Source of the DNA: Blastocystis sp. Blastoise
Taxonomy: Eukaryota > Sar > Bigyra > Opalinata > Blastocystidae
Direction: 5' to 3'
Length of the DNA: 64,000 nt
Assembly: GCA_039096225.1 (NCBI GenBank)
Contig: JBBPEB010000033.1
Coordinates: forward strand, 867,001-931,000
Positions 1-18,754 of the stretch are shown piece after piece; position 1 is the stretch's first letter; every line of letters starts with the position of its first letter. The notes under the pieces are model-generated. The model saw only the letters and a list, made by a program, of their open reading frames with translations, did not search any database and was not told the DNA's origin. Position numbers and translations under genes: made by a program.

Positions 1-3000
1 CAATCAGTAACCATAAATTTATGTCTATAATAAACAGTAACTCCATTAAGATCATCATATAATCCAGAATTCTTAGCAGGCCAAGATAAATCATCAAAAG
101 AAAGAGAAGTCCAAGTATTAGAAAGAGGATAAATATCACTAGAATAATATTTCCAAGTAACACCATTAAAATTAAATCCATTAACTTCATCAGTAATTCT
201 TATTTGAAGTGATATATATGTTGTTTCTCCAGTAGATGTAATAGCAAATACATATGTATTAAAAACAATTTCAGTTGGAATACCACTTATGATACCATTA
301 TTATTAATAGATAATCCATTAGGAAGATTAGGAGTAACTGTAATATCAATATTATCACCAGATAACTTTTTAGGAATAATATATACATTTTCATTTATAA
401 AGAATGAATATAATTCATTATCATATTCTAATTCAGCAGATGGTAATTTTACACAATAATTATTTACTGTTGTTATAGTAGAAGCATAACATCTAACAAG
501 TTTATAACCTTCATATCCTGGATCACAATTACTTCTAAATATTTCTCCAGTTGTAGATCCTCTATGTAAATTTGTAGGAGCACAGAAGTCAGGTTGAGGT
601 ATATTTGTATATAATTTCATTTCCATACATTCTATACCATTAGTACAACCAGAAGATTTATAGAAATTAATTTTATATTGATTATAGGCTTCATAATTAT
701 AGAAATGTATTTGTGAAAGTGCTCCTGAATAACTACTGAAATAAATACTAGTACTAGTAAATAATTCAGTCCAACTATTACCATTATCATTAGAACCATA
801 TATATTAAATACATTTGGAACTCTACCATTTTCATTTCCTCTGTAGAAATATATATTATTTATATAACGACGAGCTCCATCACTATAACTAAAAATAAAT
901 GCATTATCAATACCACAATTATCTGAATTAAATTTAGTAGTAAGACTATTATCAAATGCATATAAATAAGTTTCATGATATTTATCATCATTATAACCAT
1001 TATATGTAGAACTAGGAGTACCATCATCCATATAAACAAATTCATTATTAAATAATAAAAGACTAGCATCAAAACTTAAATCATGAGTTTCTCCATATCT
1101 ATGTATTTCAACACTAAATATATTTTCACCTTCATTTATATATTCATGAATAGGTATAGTATTTGTAATAATTATAGAAGTATCAAATGTTGATGTAGCT
1201 ATTGTTGTAGAATCTACTTGGTCTGGTAAATGATATTTATATATTTGTTTTCCATTCATATAGGCAATCATACCATCTTTAACACGTAGTTTTAATTCAA
1301 AATAATAAACATTATCAAGAGAAGAAGGAGTAAATATTTTTCTATAATAAGTAGTAATACCATTTAAATTTTCATAAGATCCTGTTAAACTAGAAGACCA
1401 TGTGTCATCATTAAATGAAATAGTATTCCAGTTAGAATCAATTATATTTGATTCTGGAGAATAATATTTCCATTGAATTGTATTCATAAAGAATCCAGGA
1501 GGAGCAATATTAAATTGTAAAATAATTGTTGTAGATTCATAGAAATTCTCTCTTGTTCCTTTTATAGTATATTTAGTTATATTAGGCATAGATGAAACTG
1601 ATCCTTGTATAACACCTGTTTCAGAATTGAATAGAAGACCTTCAGGAAGAGGAGGAGAAATAGTATAAGTATATGTATTATCATATTCATTAGGAATTAT
1701 ATTTATATATTCACCAAGATAATATGTAAAACTATATTGATTATATTCAATAATAGCAAAACCACTACGAACACATCCTAAATAATTTATTTCATATGAT
1801 TTATCGATACATTCTGAAAATATATATCCAATAAAACCTGAACCACATTCAGTATAGACTATCTCATGTGTTGTTGCACCTCTAAATACATCAGATGGTT
1901 CACATATATATGAATCATTAATAGATATTGTAGATAATTCTACTTCAGATGCTTCTACTCCATCTACGCAATTACTTCCTAAATCAAATTTTAACTCATA
2001 TTTATTATAAGATATATGATGATATAATAAAATATCTACAGAAGAACTAGTAAATATATATTCATTTCTAAAATATAATTGAGTCCAAGTTTTTCCATTA
2101 TCATTAGAACCAGATACTTCAAAAGTATTAGGATTACGTTTTGTTTCTGTTCCTTTATAGAATGTAATATCATTAATAGAATGACGTTCTCCATTATTAT
2201 AAGTAATTATAAAAGCATTATCAGCACCACAATTATTTGAATTGAATTTTGTAGAATAATCACCATCAAATGCTTTATCATATGTTTCATGATATCTATC
2301 ATCATTATAACCAGGATATATAGAACTAATAGTACCTTTACCAAATAAAGATAATTTTTCTTTATACAAAAATAATTCTGCATCAAATCTTAAATCATTT
2401 ATATCACCATATCTATGTGTTTCTATAGTTAATATATTTTCACCATTAATTATATATTCATCAATAGAACCAGTATTTGTAACCGTAAGAAGCGATGTTA
2501 AAGAAGAAAGAGCTTCTGTAGTAAAATCAAAAGTATCAGGCATATTATATTTATATATTTCTTTACCATTAAGATAAGCTACAATACCTTCAACAAATTT
2601 AAATTTTAAATCAAAATAAATCAATTCAGCCGAATTATTTATATTAAATTTAGTTCTATAATATGTAGTAATTCCATTTAAGTTTTCATATTGTTCAGTT
2701 AAAGCAGAAGACCAATTAGAATCATCAAAATCTATAGATTTCCAATCATTCGACATTGATTCAGAACTAGAATAATATTTCCATAATACATTATTAAATA
2801 CTAAACTTCTAGTAATAGCTGGATTTACTTTAATTGAAATAGTAGTAGAAATAGATCCACCATTATTTGTAGCAGTAATAGTATATAACATTTCAATTTT
2901 TGTATTTATAGGTTTACCTGATATTTTACCAGTAGTTATATCTAATGATAATCCATCGGGAAGAGAACCAATAATAGTATATGTAAGTGATTCACCATCA

Positions 3001-6000
3001 ATAGTAGGAATAATATTATAATCTAAATTTTGTTCTAAAATATATGTATTTTCAGGATAAGAGAAATCTTTAGGAGGTGTAAATATACATCCATTTTCAC
3101 TCGATTGTAATATATTATTTTCACAAAGTCTATATAAAGCTCCGAGTTGTCCTTCAGGACAAGATTGAACAGAATAGCCATCATTTGTTGCATCAGGCCA
3201 TTCATTATCTCCTTGACAATCATTATTAACAGTCATAAATGTATAACCTAATAATCCCATTCTTAAATTACCTTTAGTACAATAATCATATTGATTTGAT
3301 ATACTACATTGAGTAACAGTAAATTTATATTCATTATAAGGTATAGAATTATAAAAAGAAAAAGTAGCATGTTGAGTAGTAGTAGTCCATATAACATTGA
3401 TTCTACTATCTAATAATGTCCAAGTAGTACCATTATTATTACTTCCATGAATAGTCCAACCTGTAGGATTATTACTAAGACATGTATTTGATGAATAGAT
3501 TTCATAACCATTAATTATTTCTTTATTATAATTCAGTTTCTGTAAGATTAATTCAGCACCAATACATCCTCCTTCAAGAAGCATAGATGTAATACGATTA
3601 GCATCAAATACTTTCTTTAATTCATTTATATCATATTTATCATTAGGATTTACAATTATTGTATTATCCATACTTGATGTACCAGAAGTATATTCTAATA
3701 TACACTTAAATGAATAATTTTCAATAAGTAATTGAGTTCTATGAAACTCGATAGCTATAGTATTTATACCCTGTTGGAAATATATATTATTTAACAAAGG
3801 AAGCGTAATAGTATATTCATTGTTTATAAAATCTGAAGAATAAGCAAATATATCTTTAGTAATAATACCATCAGGAAGATGAAGACGATCTATTTCTTTA
3901 CCATTTATATATAAAACCATACCAGCATATACTTGAATAGTTATCTTAATACCTTTATAATTATTCATTTGTTCTCCAAGAGTAAAAGTATGTTGATAAT
4001 ATTGAGTAATTTCATTTGAAGTGGGTAGTGTCAAAGGATTATATTTCATCCATGTATTATCAACAAATGCAATAGTATTCCAATTGGAAGGTGGTTCAGT
4101 ATTATCACTTAAATAACTCCATATAGTACTAGAAGAGCCTGTGATTGTTTTTATTGAAAATGAGACATTAATAGTAGTATAAGCATTAACACTAAAATAA
4201 GATAATTGTTTATTATAACGAAGAGAGTTAAATGTAACAGTAGTTATAGCAGATGAAATAATTCTTTCAGTAACAAATTGGAATGGATAAGAACCAATAG
4301 GTAAACAATAATTAAATTGTGGAGTACCAATATATTGTGTACTAGGCTTAGAATCAATTATATTATTATTACTATCTGAAAGTGTCCATGAGACATGTTT
4401 AGTTTCTACATTTTCCATAACAATTTGTATAATATCATTTTCATTAGGACATTGAGCAATTCCTATAGTAAGTGTAGTAGATATTGCTACATTATTTTGT
4501 ATAAATGCAGTAACAGTATATAGAGTAGAAGGAGAAACATTAAGAATTGATCCATAAATATGACCATCTGAAGAATCTATATATAAGCCATTAGGAAGTT
4601 CAGGAGTAATACCAAACAAATAGCAATTGTTACAAACTGTATATGGATAACTTATTGTTGTTTCAAAATAGAAAATATTATTTTTAGGAATATATTCAAA
4701 ATCTTCAGAATAAGTAGGTTCTCTATTTACATAGAATTCTAATTCTCCAATAGATACTTGTGTATCTGGAAGATGATCTCGAGTAGATAAAATATGAAGT
4801 GAATAAACAGTATATATACCTCTATTCTTATGAATAGGGAAACATTTTCTCATTCCTCTTTCTGTCCATTGAACATTTGATTGTAAATCTAATCTTTTAG
4901 TAATAGTTTGATCACTATTAGATCCAAATAATTCCCATGAAGAAATATCATGAGATTCATCATTAGCAGAAGAAATAATACAATATTTACTAATATGTTT
5001 AGGATTATTTTCCATATAATAAATAAACCAAAGAAGATTTGATTCTGATTTTGAAATACTATTCCATGAAGACATCCAATGATGATCCACTAGATTCAAA
5101 TAATTAGATTCTAAATCATTTGTAGTAACAAGTCCAGTAATAGGTAAAGGAATAGTAGAATCATAGAGAAGATGAACAAATAAATCCCAAGTAATATCAA
5201 TTGAAGTTTCAACATCAGTTGGTTGTATAAGAGCAACAGCTATATTAAGAGATATATCACTTTCTACAGAAATAGGAATAGTTACACTAATTAATCGTGG
5301 AGATTCTACTTGTTCTGTAGCATGAGTTGTAGGAGTAATAACCTCATCAGTAATACCATAACGATAGATTTCTTCACCATTCATATAAATAAGTGTACCA
5401 TACTTTAGTGTGAAATAAACTTCTAAACCAGTTACAGAAGGAGTTAAAATATAATCTACCTTTTCACGAAGAAGAAGAATATGATTAGTAGATTGAAGAG
5501 AAGAAGAGAAAGATTTTCCAGACCAATTAGAATCATCATAATCAATACTATTCCATGTATTTACATCTGTTGATAATAAGCCAATAGAATATTTCCATTT
5601 AGAATATGAACGTATAACAAGATTCGTATTAATAGTATAGGAAACATGTCCTTCAGTATTATATAACATTGTAAACGATCCTATACCAATTGAATTATCT
5701 CCATCAACTTCTAAAGATATCTCTATATAAGTATTATTTGCCCATATAAAATTAGTTGTATCCATAAGTTTTACAGTATATATATCTTCTGAGACACTTT
5801 GACGAATAGTAACTACTTCTTCATTTTGATTATTATGTGAATATATAATAGAATTACCCTTTAAAATAGACCATTGAGCATTATTTGTAGTAGGATTACC
5901 TATATGACTATTTATAACAAGAGTAAATTCACCAGGAAGAAGATAAAAATAAACATTAATATATATAGGAACAAAAGTTTCATAAGAATGACCATATTTT

Positions 6001-8046
6001 GATGTAGCAAATACACGATATTCAATAGTCTCTACTTCATATAATGGAATACCACTAATAATACCAGTATTAGCATCAATAGAGAGACCTTCAGGAAGAT
6101 CTGGAGTAATACTATAAGCTTCAAATAGAGAAGGAACAGGAACAATAGATACAGGAACATGTTGAGGAAGAGAATAAGTAGTAGATGGATAATGTAAATC
6201 AGCAACAGTATATTCATAATCAGATATACCTATATTAAATTCAGACATTTGAGTCATATCACTACCTGCATTATGATAGAAAATTAATCGTATTCCATTC
6301 CATATTTTAGGATTAAATTCAAGAGGAATAATTTTCTCCATAGATCGTTCATCAAAATACATATCAAATTTAGAATCTAATAATATCCATGTTGTTCCAA
6401 GATTATCTGTAACATATAATTCCCAAGAAACAGGATCTCTATCTTGATATTCATTATTACTTACAATAGAATAATAATTAAACCAATAATGCATATTATT
6501 AAAGATATAAGTAGTTGTTGAATTTTGACCTTCAAATATATATTGTGTAGAGATATCATTATCAAAGAAATTAGAGCATGTGTGAAATGAAGAAGTATCA
6601 GTATCACTAGAGCAAGAAGATGTACCTTTTTCTGTCTTTAAAGTTACTATATAGAGGAAATATAGTGTATTTTTATAACAATAAAAATGAATTGATAATA
6701 TAAGATTAATAATTTTATTAATAATAGATATCAGAATAATTAAATAAATTTATATATATATAAATACTAGGTTGGGTAATATTTTGTATATACATATAGA
6801 ATGGATCAGCCATATTAATCATATCTGATGAATAATGTATTTCTATACCAATAATAACAGTCTCAGGATCTTCAGCATAGAAACGAGGTTTCATTGTTAC
6901 ACTATATAGAATAAGAATTATTATTATGATTTTTAAAATAAATAATAATGTTTTTTATAATAATAATATATAATAGTATACGTTTGTTTTGTAGAAACAA
7001 GAGCTACTAAAGACTCAGTAGTAGGTGTTATTATATCCCTAAACAAAGAAATTATAATACATAAATTATAATACATAAATTATAATAAAATATTCTTTTA
7101 AATCAATTATAATAAATCAATTATAAAGAAATAATTTTAAATATAAAAAAAAAATCTTATATACGTTGGTAATCCATATCTTAATATTTCTTCATTATTT
7201 CTATAAACAACATAACCTGATTTAACTGCAAATTGAAGTTTCAAAGCTAGTATACTTAAGTCGGTAACACTATAAGCAAGTCTATAATAACGAGTTAAAG
7301 AAGTTATAGATCCATATCCATCAGATGATGAATCATTCCAAGTTGAATCATCATAATCCGCATTAAGCCACTCTTTATTTTCTTGAGGAATATCAGTAAA
7401 TTTCATTACTTCTTCAATCGGTTCTTCATAATTAACTATAAAGGAATTATTTCGTATTTAAAAAAACTGAATAAGCAAAAAAAATAATAATAAAATATAC
7501 TACATACTTATAAATGTTGTTTCTGAGCTTCTTCCAGTAGTAAGTCTCTCTTTTAAATAAAAAGATGCTAGTTCAGAAGAAAATTCAATATAAGAATCTG
7601 TTGACCAACCATCACCATAACTATATAAAACATAAAAAGTAGATAAAAAAAAATAAGATAGAAACATATAATTATTTTTTTTTATAAATATAAATAAATG
7701 TTAATATAAAACATAAAAAATAAAATACCGATCGGTCATTACAATTGTATAAACTTGATTCACAAGAAAACAACTTTCATATTCTTCTTTTTTATAGGAA
7801 GAAGACTGTTGACCATCAAGGGTAAAGAAAACAGACGACTCTAGGATTTCAGTTCCTGTATAAACAGTCAGAGCTTCTTCATATCCATATATTTGATATT
7901 GTCTAGTCATTTTAACAGGTATTTTATGTCTCTCACATTCAAGAGAGTCTATAATGAGAGAAAAAAAGAAGTGTAAGCAAACGAATTCAAAAGCATAGAA
8001 ATATACAAGAAAGACAAAAAAGAACGTACAACAATAGTAACTTCAT
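1..8046 (-). CDS. Giant secreted modular protein (Ig-like, jelly-roll-like and discoidin-like modules), 3' part beyond the window
   Basis: Exons 8046-8007, 7948-7729, 7620-7508, 7435-7165, 7038-6982, 6901-6768 and 6646 to below 1 join in one frame, giving about 2490 visible residues with no stop reached. The start gives a signal peptide (MKLLLLYVLFCLS). Next comes a DRYGDGW motif, then repeating modules. An Ig-like (He_PIG-type) strand of the form LPEGLSID..TGIISGIP occurs near 6085, 4600, 2960, 1650 and 320. Each is followed by a W(K)YYSS...DWxxIxFDDSxW...YINGKEI unit of jelly-roll look. A discoidin-like stretch (YHETYDKAFDG) and Cys-rich sushi/EGF-like bits (CDPGYEGY) are interspersed. By these families it should be extracellular or surface-bound and adhesin-like; no catalytic motif is seen. 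Introns crowd the first 1.4 kb while the last 6.6 kb is one uninterrupted exon. Function is inferred only from module type. Confidence 0.75.
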
Positions 8047-9079
8047 TTTATTTTTATAAATAAATAAAAATGAGAATATCTTGTTTGTAAAAAAGTAATA
8101 AAAGTTTTTATTTAAGTCGTGTGATGCGTCATAGGTTGTCTTGATTGTATGGAGCTCTTCTCATGAATAGCCAATAAACTATTATTATCTGATCAAAAGT
8201 GGAAACTGTATGGTTTAATTGATCAAAAAATTCCCCAAAAAGACTCCATTCAGTAAAGAGGCGGTTTATTTGATCCAATCAATAACGAAGTTGCTAGGTA
8301 TTTAAATCATTCAAGGGGATAAGACGGTATAATAAAAGAAACAAGAAAAAAGATGAAATGATTGGATTAAAACTGCCAATAATAATAAATGAAGAGACTC
8401 ATCATTTTGCTAAAGAAAATAAAAGTCAGATCTTTATAGATTTCTTTAGTATTCTTCTTATTTTCTTGATGGTTTTAGCACAAAACAAGATCGCATCATA
8501 ATATTGGGTAATGCGTTGTTTTTTAATAGACTTTTTATTCTTTATTTATACTAAAAAGAGAGATCTTCTTTTTTTTTTGCTAAAAATATATTTTTTAAGT
8601 TTATGAAAGCAACAATTATTGTTTTGAAACATTAAGTGCAGTAAGCATTTAGTATTTCATGTAGTTGATCAAAACTTAAGATGTAAAAAACATTTTTTAA
8701 TTTTTTTTTTAATGCTATTTGACAAGATTAGCACAGATTATATATGTGTAATAGCTTGAGATGATAATAGAATATCGTGATAGAATAGAGAATCTCAAAA
8801 TAATGAAAAGTTAAATAGTTTGATGTGATCAATAAGTTTTTTTCATTTGTTTTTCTTAAGTCATCCAGTTTGACTTTAAAACTATTCAAGGAATAGTCGT
8901 GATTCTATGAAAAATCATTTTTGAATAGGTTTTTTCTTATGTATATCTTATTTTATAGTTTATATCATCAAAAATATCAAGAATACATATGGTATTTTTA
9001 AAAAAGAAAAATATCCTTTTTATATAAAGAGAATAATAGCAAAATAAAGATCAACAAGAATTATATCCTCATTCTTTTA
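8047..9079. other. Intergenic spacer, KAS 3' end / secreted-protein promoter
   Basis: AT-rich, with no gene I can support. It holds the upstream region of the secreted modular protein and the downstream region of the KAS gene; both lie on the minus strand. The word TGATCAAAA or a near match recurs at about 8191, 8220, 8665 and 8826. Confidence 0.5.
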
Positions 9080-9938
9080 TTATAATAAATATTTTTCAAA
9101 CCCTAAACAAACATTAACCCCTCCAAATCCAAAGGAATTACTCATACCACTTAATATATCCTTTCTATATATAGATATAGTGTATAAGATAGACATAGAT
9201 ATATTAAGTAAGATATATATAGATATATATAGATATGGTGAATAATAAAAATATATATAAACAAGAAAAAAAATATAAAAATACTTTATAGGTGTTTTTC
9301 CAATTAAATGTATATAATCCTTTTTATTCTTAGAATGTTCTTTATATAAATTGGAATCAATTTCATCTAAATGAATCATAGGAGGTAATATATTTGTATA
9401 TAATGCCATAACCGTAAATATAGCTTCTATTGCTCCTGCAGCACCTAATAAATGGCCTGTACTTCCCTATATACATAAGAGAAAGAAAGAAATAAAATAA
9501 TAAAAAATATATATAGAGAGAAAAATAATTTAATAAATAAAAAAATATATAAAGAGAAAGAAAGAAATAAAATAATAAAATATATATATAGAGAAAATTT
9601 AAATAAATAGCCTATATATACTTTCGTTGAAGAAACATAAATATCTTGTTTTATAATTTCATTAGCTATTGTATTAATACTATTATACTCAATACTATCC
9701 CCCAATGGTGTTCCAGTAGCATGTGCATTGACATAGCCAATCTGATTGGTTGACATAGTTGACAGAGTATCTCTCATAGCTCTATATATAAATTATAATT
9801 ATAAAAAATACTTATAGAATAATTAACTTTTATACTTAATAGCTCCTCTTCCTTCAGGATGTGGTTGAGTGACGTTGTATGCGTCACTAGAATATCCATA
9901 TCCTGTCAATCTACCGTGATTATTAAGAAAAACATTTA

Positions 9939-9986
<48 letters not shown>

Positions 9987-10450
9987 AAGATATATATATA
10001 GTAGCACCTCGTTTCAAAGCTTCTTCTTCTTCTTCTAATACCAATATACCTATAAGTATAATACTAATAATAATATATATATATATATATATATACCTGC
10101 TCCTTCTGCCATAACAAATCCATCCCTCTCTTTATCAAACGGACGGCATGCTCTCTCAGGAACACTATTAAAATGAGTGGATAGAGACCGTGCCGCTGAA
10201 AACCCATGAAATCCCATGGGAACCAGAGGCATTTCTGTTCCTCCCGCCAAAACCATTTTTGCACGATTCTCTTGAATTAATCTCTATATATATATAACAA
10301 TTATAATTTAAATTTTATTCTACATATATATATTTATATATAGAGAAAAAGTATGATTTCTTATTTATAATTATATAAATATATACATATCCTTCAGCTA
10401 TAGCATTAGCTCCTGCTGCACAAGCCGTAGAACTTGAAAATATTCCACCC

Positions 10451-10492
<42 letters not shown>

Positions 10493-10622
10493 TATTAATA
10501 TACAATATTTATACAATAATATCAGTAACAACTATAAATAAATACTTCTAAATCATATCTCATAGATATTTGCCCTGCAGGACTATTCCCTAATATACGA
10601 GGAATAAAGAATGGGGATAATC

Positions 10623-10671
<49 letters not shown>

Positions 10672-11248
10672 TAAAAATACTTTGGATTCGTTTTGTTTTC
10701 TATTAATAGATGACTATTATAAATCTCTTCTATATTTGATATTCCTGTACCAACGCTAACACAACAATCTTCAGAACGATATATAGTTTGTTTCTCATCT
10801 AAATGAGCCATCTATAAATAGTCTATTTAAATTAATTTTGTAAAGCATACTTTCATTGCCTCATCGGCTGCTGCTAATGCATAGGCAATATATAATGGAC
10901 TCTGAGAATATTTATGAGTAATATATTTATGAATATCAAATTCACCTAAAATATTACATATATTAAATTTAAAGTATCTTGTTTACCTTCTTTAGTACCT
11001 TTCGGAACAATTCCTGCAACCTTTGATTTACAATACTTGAATTGACCATCTTCTAATGCCTAATAGTTTGTATATTTTAAAAATAAATATTTTATATTTC
11101 TTACTCTTATTCCATTCTTCCCATCGACCAAGTTCTTCCAAACAATCTCAGTACCTACTCCCAATGGAGTCACCAAACCCATACCAGTAATCACAACATT
11201 CTTTCTTAAAATAGATGAAGAATATGATCTATATAATTTCGATATCAT
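9080..11248 (-). CDS. OXSM: Mitochondrial 3-oxoacyl-[ACP] synthase (KAS I/II type)
   Basis: Condensing enzyme of mitochondrial type II fatty acid synthesis: joins malonyl-ACP to an acyl chain. Twelve exons: 11248-11105, 11059-10987, 10945-10851, 10811-10681, 10621-10546, 10449-10387, 10283-10097, 10049-9994, 9915-9836, 9781-9622, 9466-9285, 9164-9080. They give 443 residues, close to family length plus a transit peptide (MISKLYRSYSSSILRK). Visible motifs: VVITGMGLVTPLG at the N-terminus, nucleophile Cys in STACAAGANAI, first catalytic His in NAHATGTPLGD, second in STGHLLGAAGA, and NSFGFGGVN near the end. The start is the ATG at 11248; an upstream TTG in frame is ignored. Intron 8 (9993-9916) is AT-AC and is required to restore the family alignment RGATIY/GRLTGYGYSSDAY. 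It shares an 85-base promoter region with ALG14. Confidence 0.93.
9916..9993 (-). other. U12-type AT-AC intron in KAS gene
   Basis: 78 bases, starts ATATCTTTAT and ends CTTAATAATCAC. The branch-like CTTAAT lies 7 bases from the end. Phase 0 on both sides; removal gives RGATIY-GRLTGYGYSSDAY, collinear with KAS enzymes. No GT...AG pair in the region restores the frame. Confidence 0.9.
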
Positions 11249-11333
11249 CACACTCAAGAATACTAATGATTTTTAAAGAAAAAATACTTTTTTCATTTCA
11301 TTATTGTTTTTTCTTTTTTATTTAGTATTAAAA
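11249..11333. promoter_or_regulatory. 85-base bidirectional promoter region between KAS and ALG14
   Basis: The two start codons (11248 minus, 11334 plus) are separated by only 85 bases of A/T-rich sequence with T-runs. Both 5' untranslated regions and core promoters must lie here or overlap the neighbouring gene. No TATA or initiator element can be singled out in such AT-rich DNA. Confidence 0.6.
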
Positions 11334-12409
11334 ATGTCATTATTACTAATTCTGTTTATTATTGTTTTCATCTTATGTTTACTTATTGTATTCCTCTATT
11401 ATAACTTCAAAAGAAATGGGTCTCCGAAGAAAGATCAACATAAAGTGATGGTAGTCTTAGGAAGTGGTATATGATTTTATTACAATTGTTTTGTAGAACA
11501 TAAGTATGATATCTTTAGGTGGTCATACAACAGAAATGTTAAGTATGATCTCAAAATTGAATCCTGATCGTTATAATCCATTTGTATTTTTAATCGCTGA
11601 AACAGATACACAAAGTGAAAACCTTTTACATAATGCAAATGTAAGTCAATATTCATTTTTTTTTAATAATGTTCTATTTAGTTACCTTTCAAGTATTCAG
11701 TTCAAAGAATTAAAAGAAGTAGAGAAGTATACTTTTATATTAAGAATGCATATAACGATATAGGTAGGTCAATCCTATTTTTCATCCATTTTTACAACGT
11801 TGAACTCATTCACTCATTCTTTGAAAACTGTATATATGGAAAATCCTTCATTGTTACTTATTAATGGTCCAGGTAAAATTATTATTGTAAAAAGATTTAC
11901 TTTTTTTTATTTTATGTGTTTTTGTTTCTATTTTATTACTTTTTTCTGTATAATGTTTTTTATAATAATATATAGTATTATTATTTTTTTAATTCTATTT
12001 GTTAGCTTTATTTTTTATTATTCTTTATTCTAATTCATATTATATAGGAACTTGTATTCCTATATTTATATGGATAATATTACTTCGTTCAATAAATGTA
12101 CTTCAGTGTAAAACTATTTTTGTAGAGAGTTTCTGTCGTGTAGAAAAGTATATATATTATTCTTATTATGTTTTTTTTTTATTATATATATTTATTTTTA
12201 ATATATTTTTTTATTTTTATTATATCTTTTTATTTTATTATATATATTTATTTTATATATATTCGCTATTTTTCTATGAATTATATATTATATATAGTTT
12301 ATCTCTTTCTGGAAAGATCGCATATCCATTGGCTGATGTATTTATTGTCCAATGGAAACAACTCCTTCAGAAACACAATAAAGCCAAATATATTGGTATA
12401 CTCGTATAA
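11334..12409 (+). CDS. ALG14: ALG14, membrane anchor subunit of UDP-GlcNAc transferase
   Basis: ALG14 recruits the catalytic partner ALG13 to the ER membrane; together they add the second GlcNAc to dolichol-linked N-glycan precursor. Six exons: 11334-11466, 11519-11640, 11682-11726, 11764-11872, 12048-12147, 12298-12409, total 206 residues, normal for the family. An N-terminal hydrophobic anchor (residues about 3-23) is followed by the family signature GSGGHTTEML, then IKRSREVGQSYFSS, LLINGPGTCIPI, FVESFCRVE and LSGKIAYPLADVFIVQW. All introns are GT-AG. The frame is restored at each junction and every conserved block is present, so the model is considered complete. Confidence 0.93.
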
Positions 12410-13565
12410 ACAATCGTAAAATATAATTATTTGAATGAGATATCTTTATCTTATATTTATAACTATCATCACACACAATCTCTTTCTTATCTTATATATG
12501 TATATACTATTCTTTATTTCATTTTTATAATGAATGATTGAATAGAAAGTATTTTTTATTCAGTTAAAAGCAGATCTTTTTTTCTTTTGTTTGTTTTTTT
12601 ATATGTAATCTTATTCATTATTTTTTAATGTTTTATTATATATGAAAAACAAAAATTATTAAACACAGAGATAAACTAGAATAGTTTTTTTATCATATAC
12701 ATATATCATTGATATTATCATCATTTTTATTTTATTTAAAAGAATTTCTAGTTATTATATACCTTTATTTGTCCAATTATGATGTATTCCTACTGGGACT
12801 TCAACAAAGTGTATAACTAAATAATAATTATTTATTATATACTTTTTTTAACATGATTATAAGGAAGAAGATAGTATTCATTATGAGAGATATATATAAA
12901 GAGCAATGTTGTTATTAGCAGCTCATCTTAGGAAGATTCTATAGCCTTTCAGGATATATATATGTAATAAATGATTATCTTTTCTATTCATTTTTAAGTA
13001 ATTACAAACAATATATAGTGTATCCCTCAATATAGAATATTGTATATCATTATATCTTTTATTTATAACAATGTTATTTATTTTTCTGAATTATATGATT
13101 ATAACTCAAACATATTTATTATTTCTTTCCTTATTTTATTAGTTACTTCATTTATATCTTTTTTAAATAAAATCTATAATAAATACAACATATTTTTGTA
13201 TGCCAATTAGTTCTTGTTATAATAATAAACCCAGCACATGTTCTTATTCTTCATTTATTATAAAACATTAAAAAACATGATATAAATAATCCTATATTAC
13301 TCTATATTATATATAAATTATTATATGACTAAAATAATAAATAAATAATTCATAATCACATGAATAATAATAAAAATGTTATACAATTACACTAATTAGT
13401 GAATCCTTATAGAAATATTATATTTTTCAAACAACTTTCTACTATTCTGACAATAACGCTTCACCAAAATATAATCTATGATAATAAGTTCATATTATAA
13501 ACTATATAAACAAAACCAACAAATAGAATTGAATTATTAAATAATGAACAAAAACCGTTTTAGAA
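12410..13565. other. Convergent 3' intergenic spacer
   Basis: 1.16 kb between the ends of ALG14 (+) and the RAD54B-like gene (-). Only AT-rich low-complexity sequence is seen; no ORF, RNA gene or repeat family could be supported. Confidence 0.5.
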
Positions 13566-18390
<4,825 letters not shown>

Positions 18391-18754
18391 AAAAATGATG
18401 GATAAAAATTATAATAAAAAAATGCAAGAAAAAAAGAAAAAATCCCGCCATGTTTCACCAAAAACAATGATTCTTGTCAAAATGTAACTTGCAAATAACA
18501 CAATTTTTTTCATTATTTATTATTTTACATATAAAACAAACAAAATAAATGGTTTTTTGTATAAATAACAATCAAGAAGCAAACAATATAGTAATATTGA
18601 AAAGATTTATATAACAGAAAGCAAAAGTTAATATTATAAAATATAAAAAAACTCATTTTTAAACAGATCTAAGACATCTATATAAGGATACAAGAAACAG
18701 TGTAGATATAATAATATATTTCATATATGTAGTTAAATCAAATAATTAAAGTGT
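18391..18754. promoter_or_regulatory. RAD54B-like promoter region / UVR-protein 3' flank
   Basis: 364 bases upstream of the RAD54B-like start and downstream of the UVR-protein stop. At 18443-18449 there is TCCCGCC, about 53 bases before the ATG, resembling an E2F half-site in otherwise AT-only sequence. A regulatory role is inference. Confidence 0.35.
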
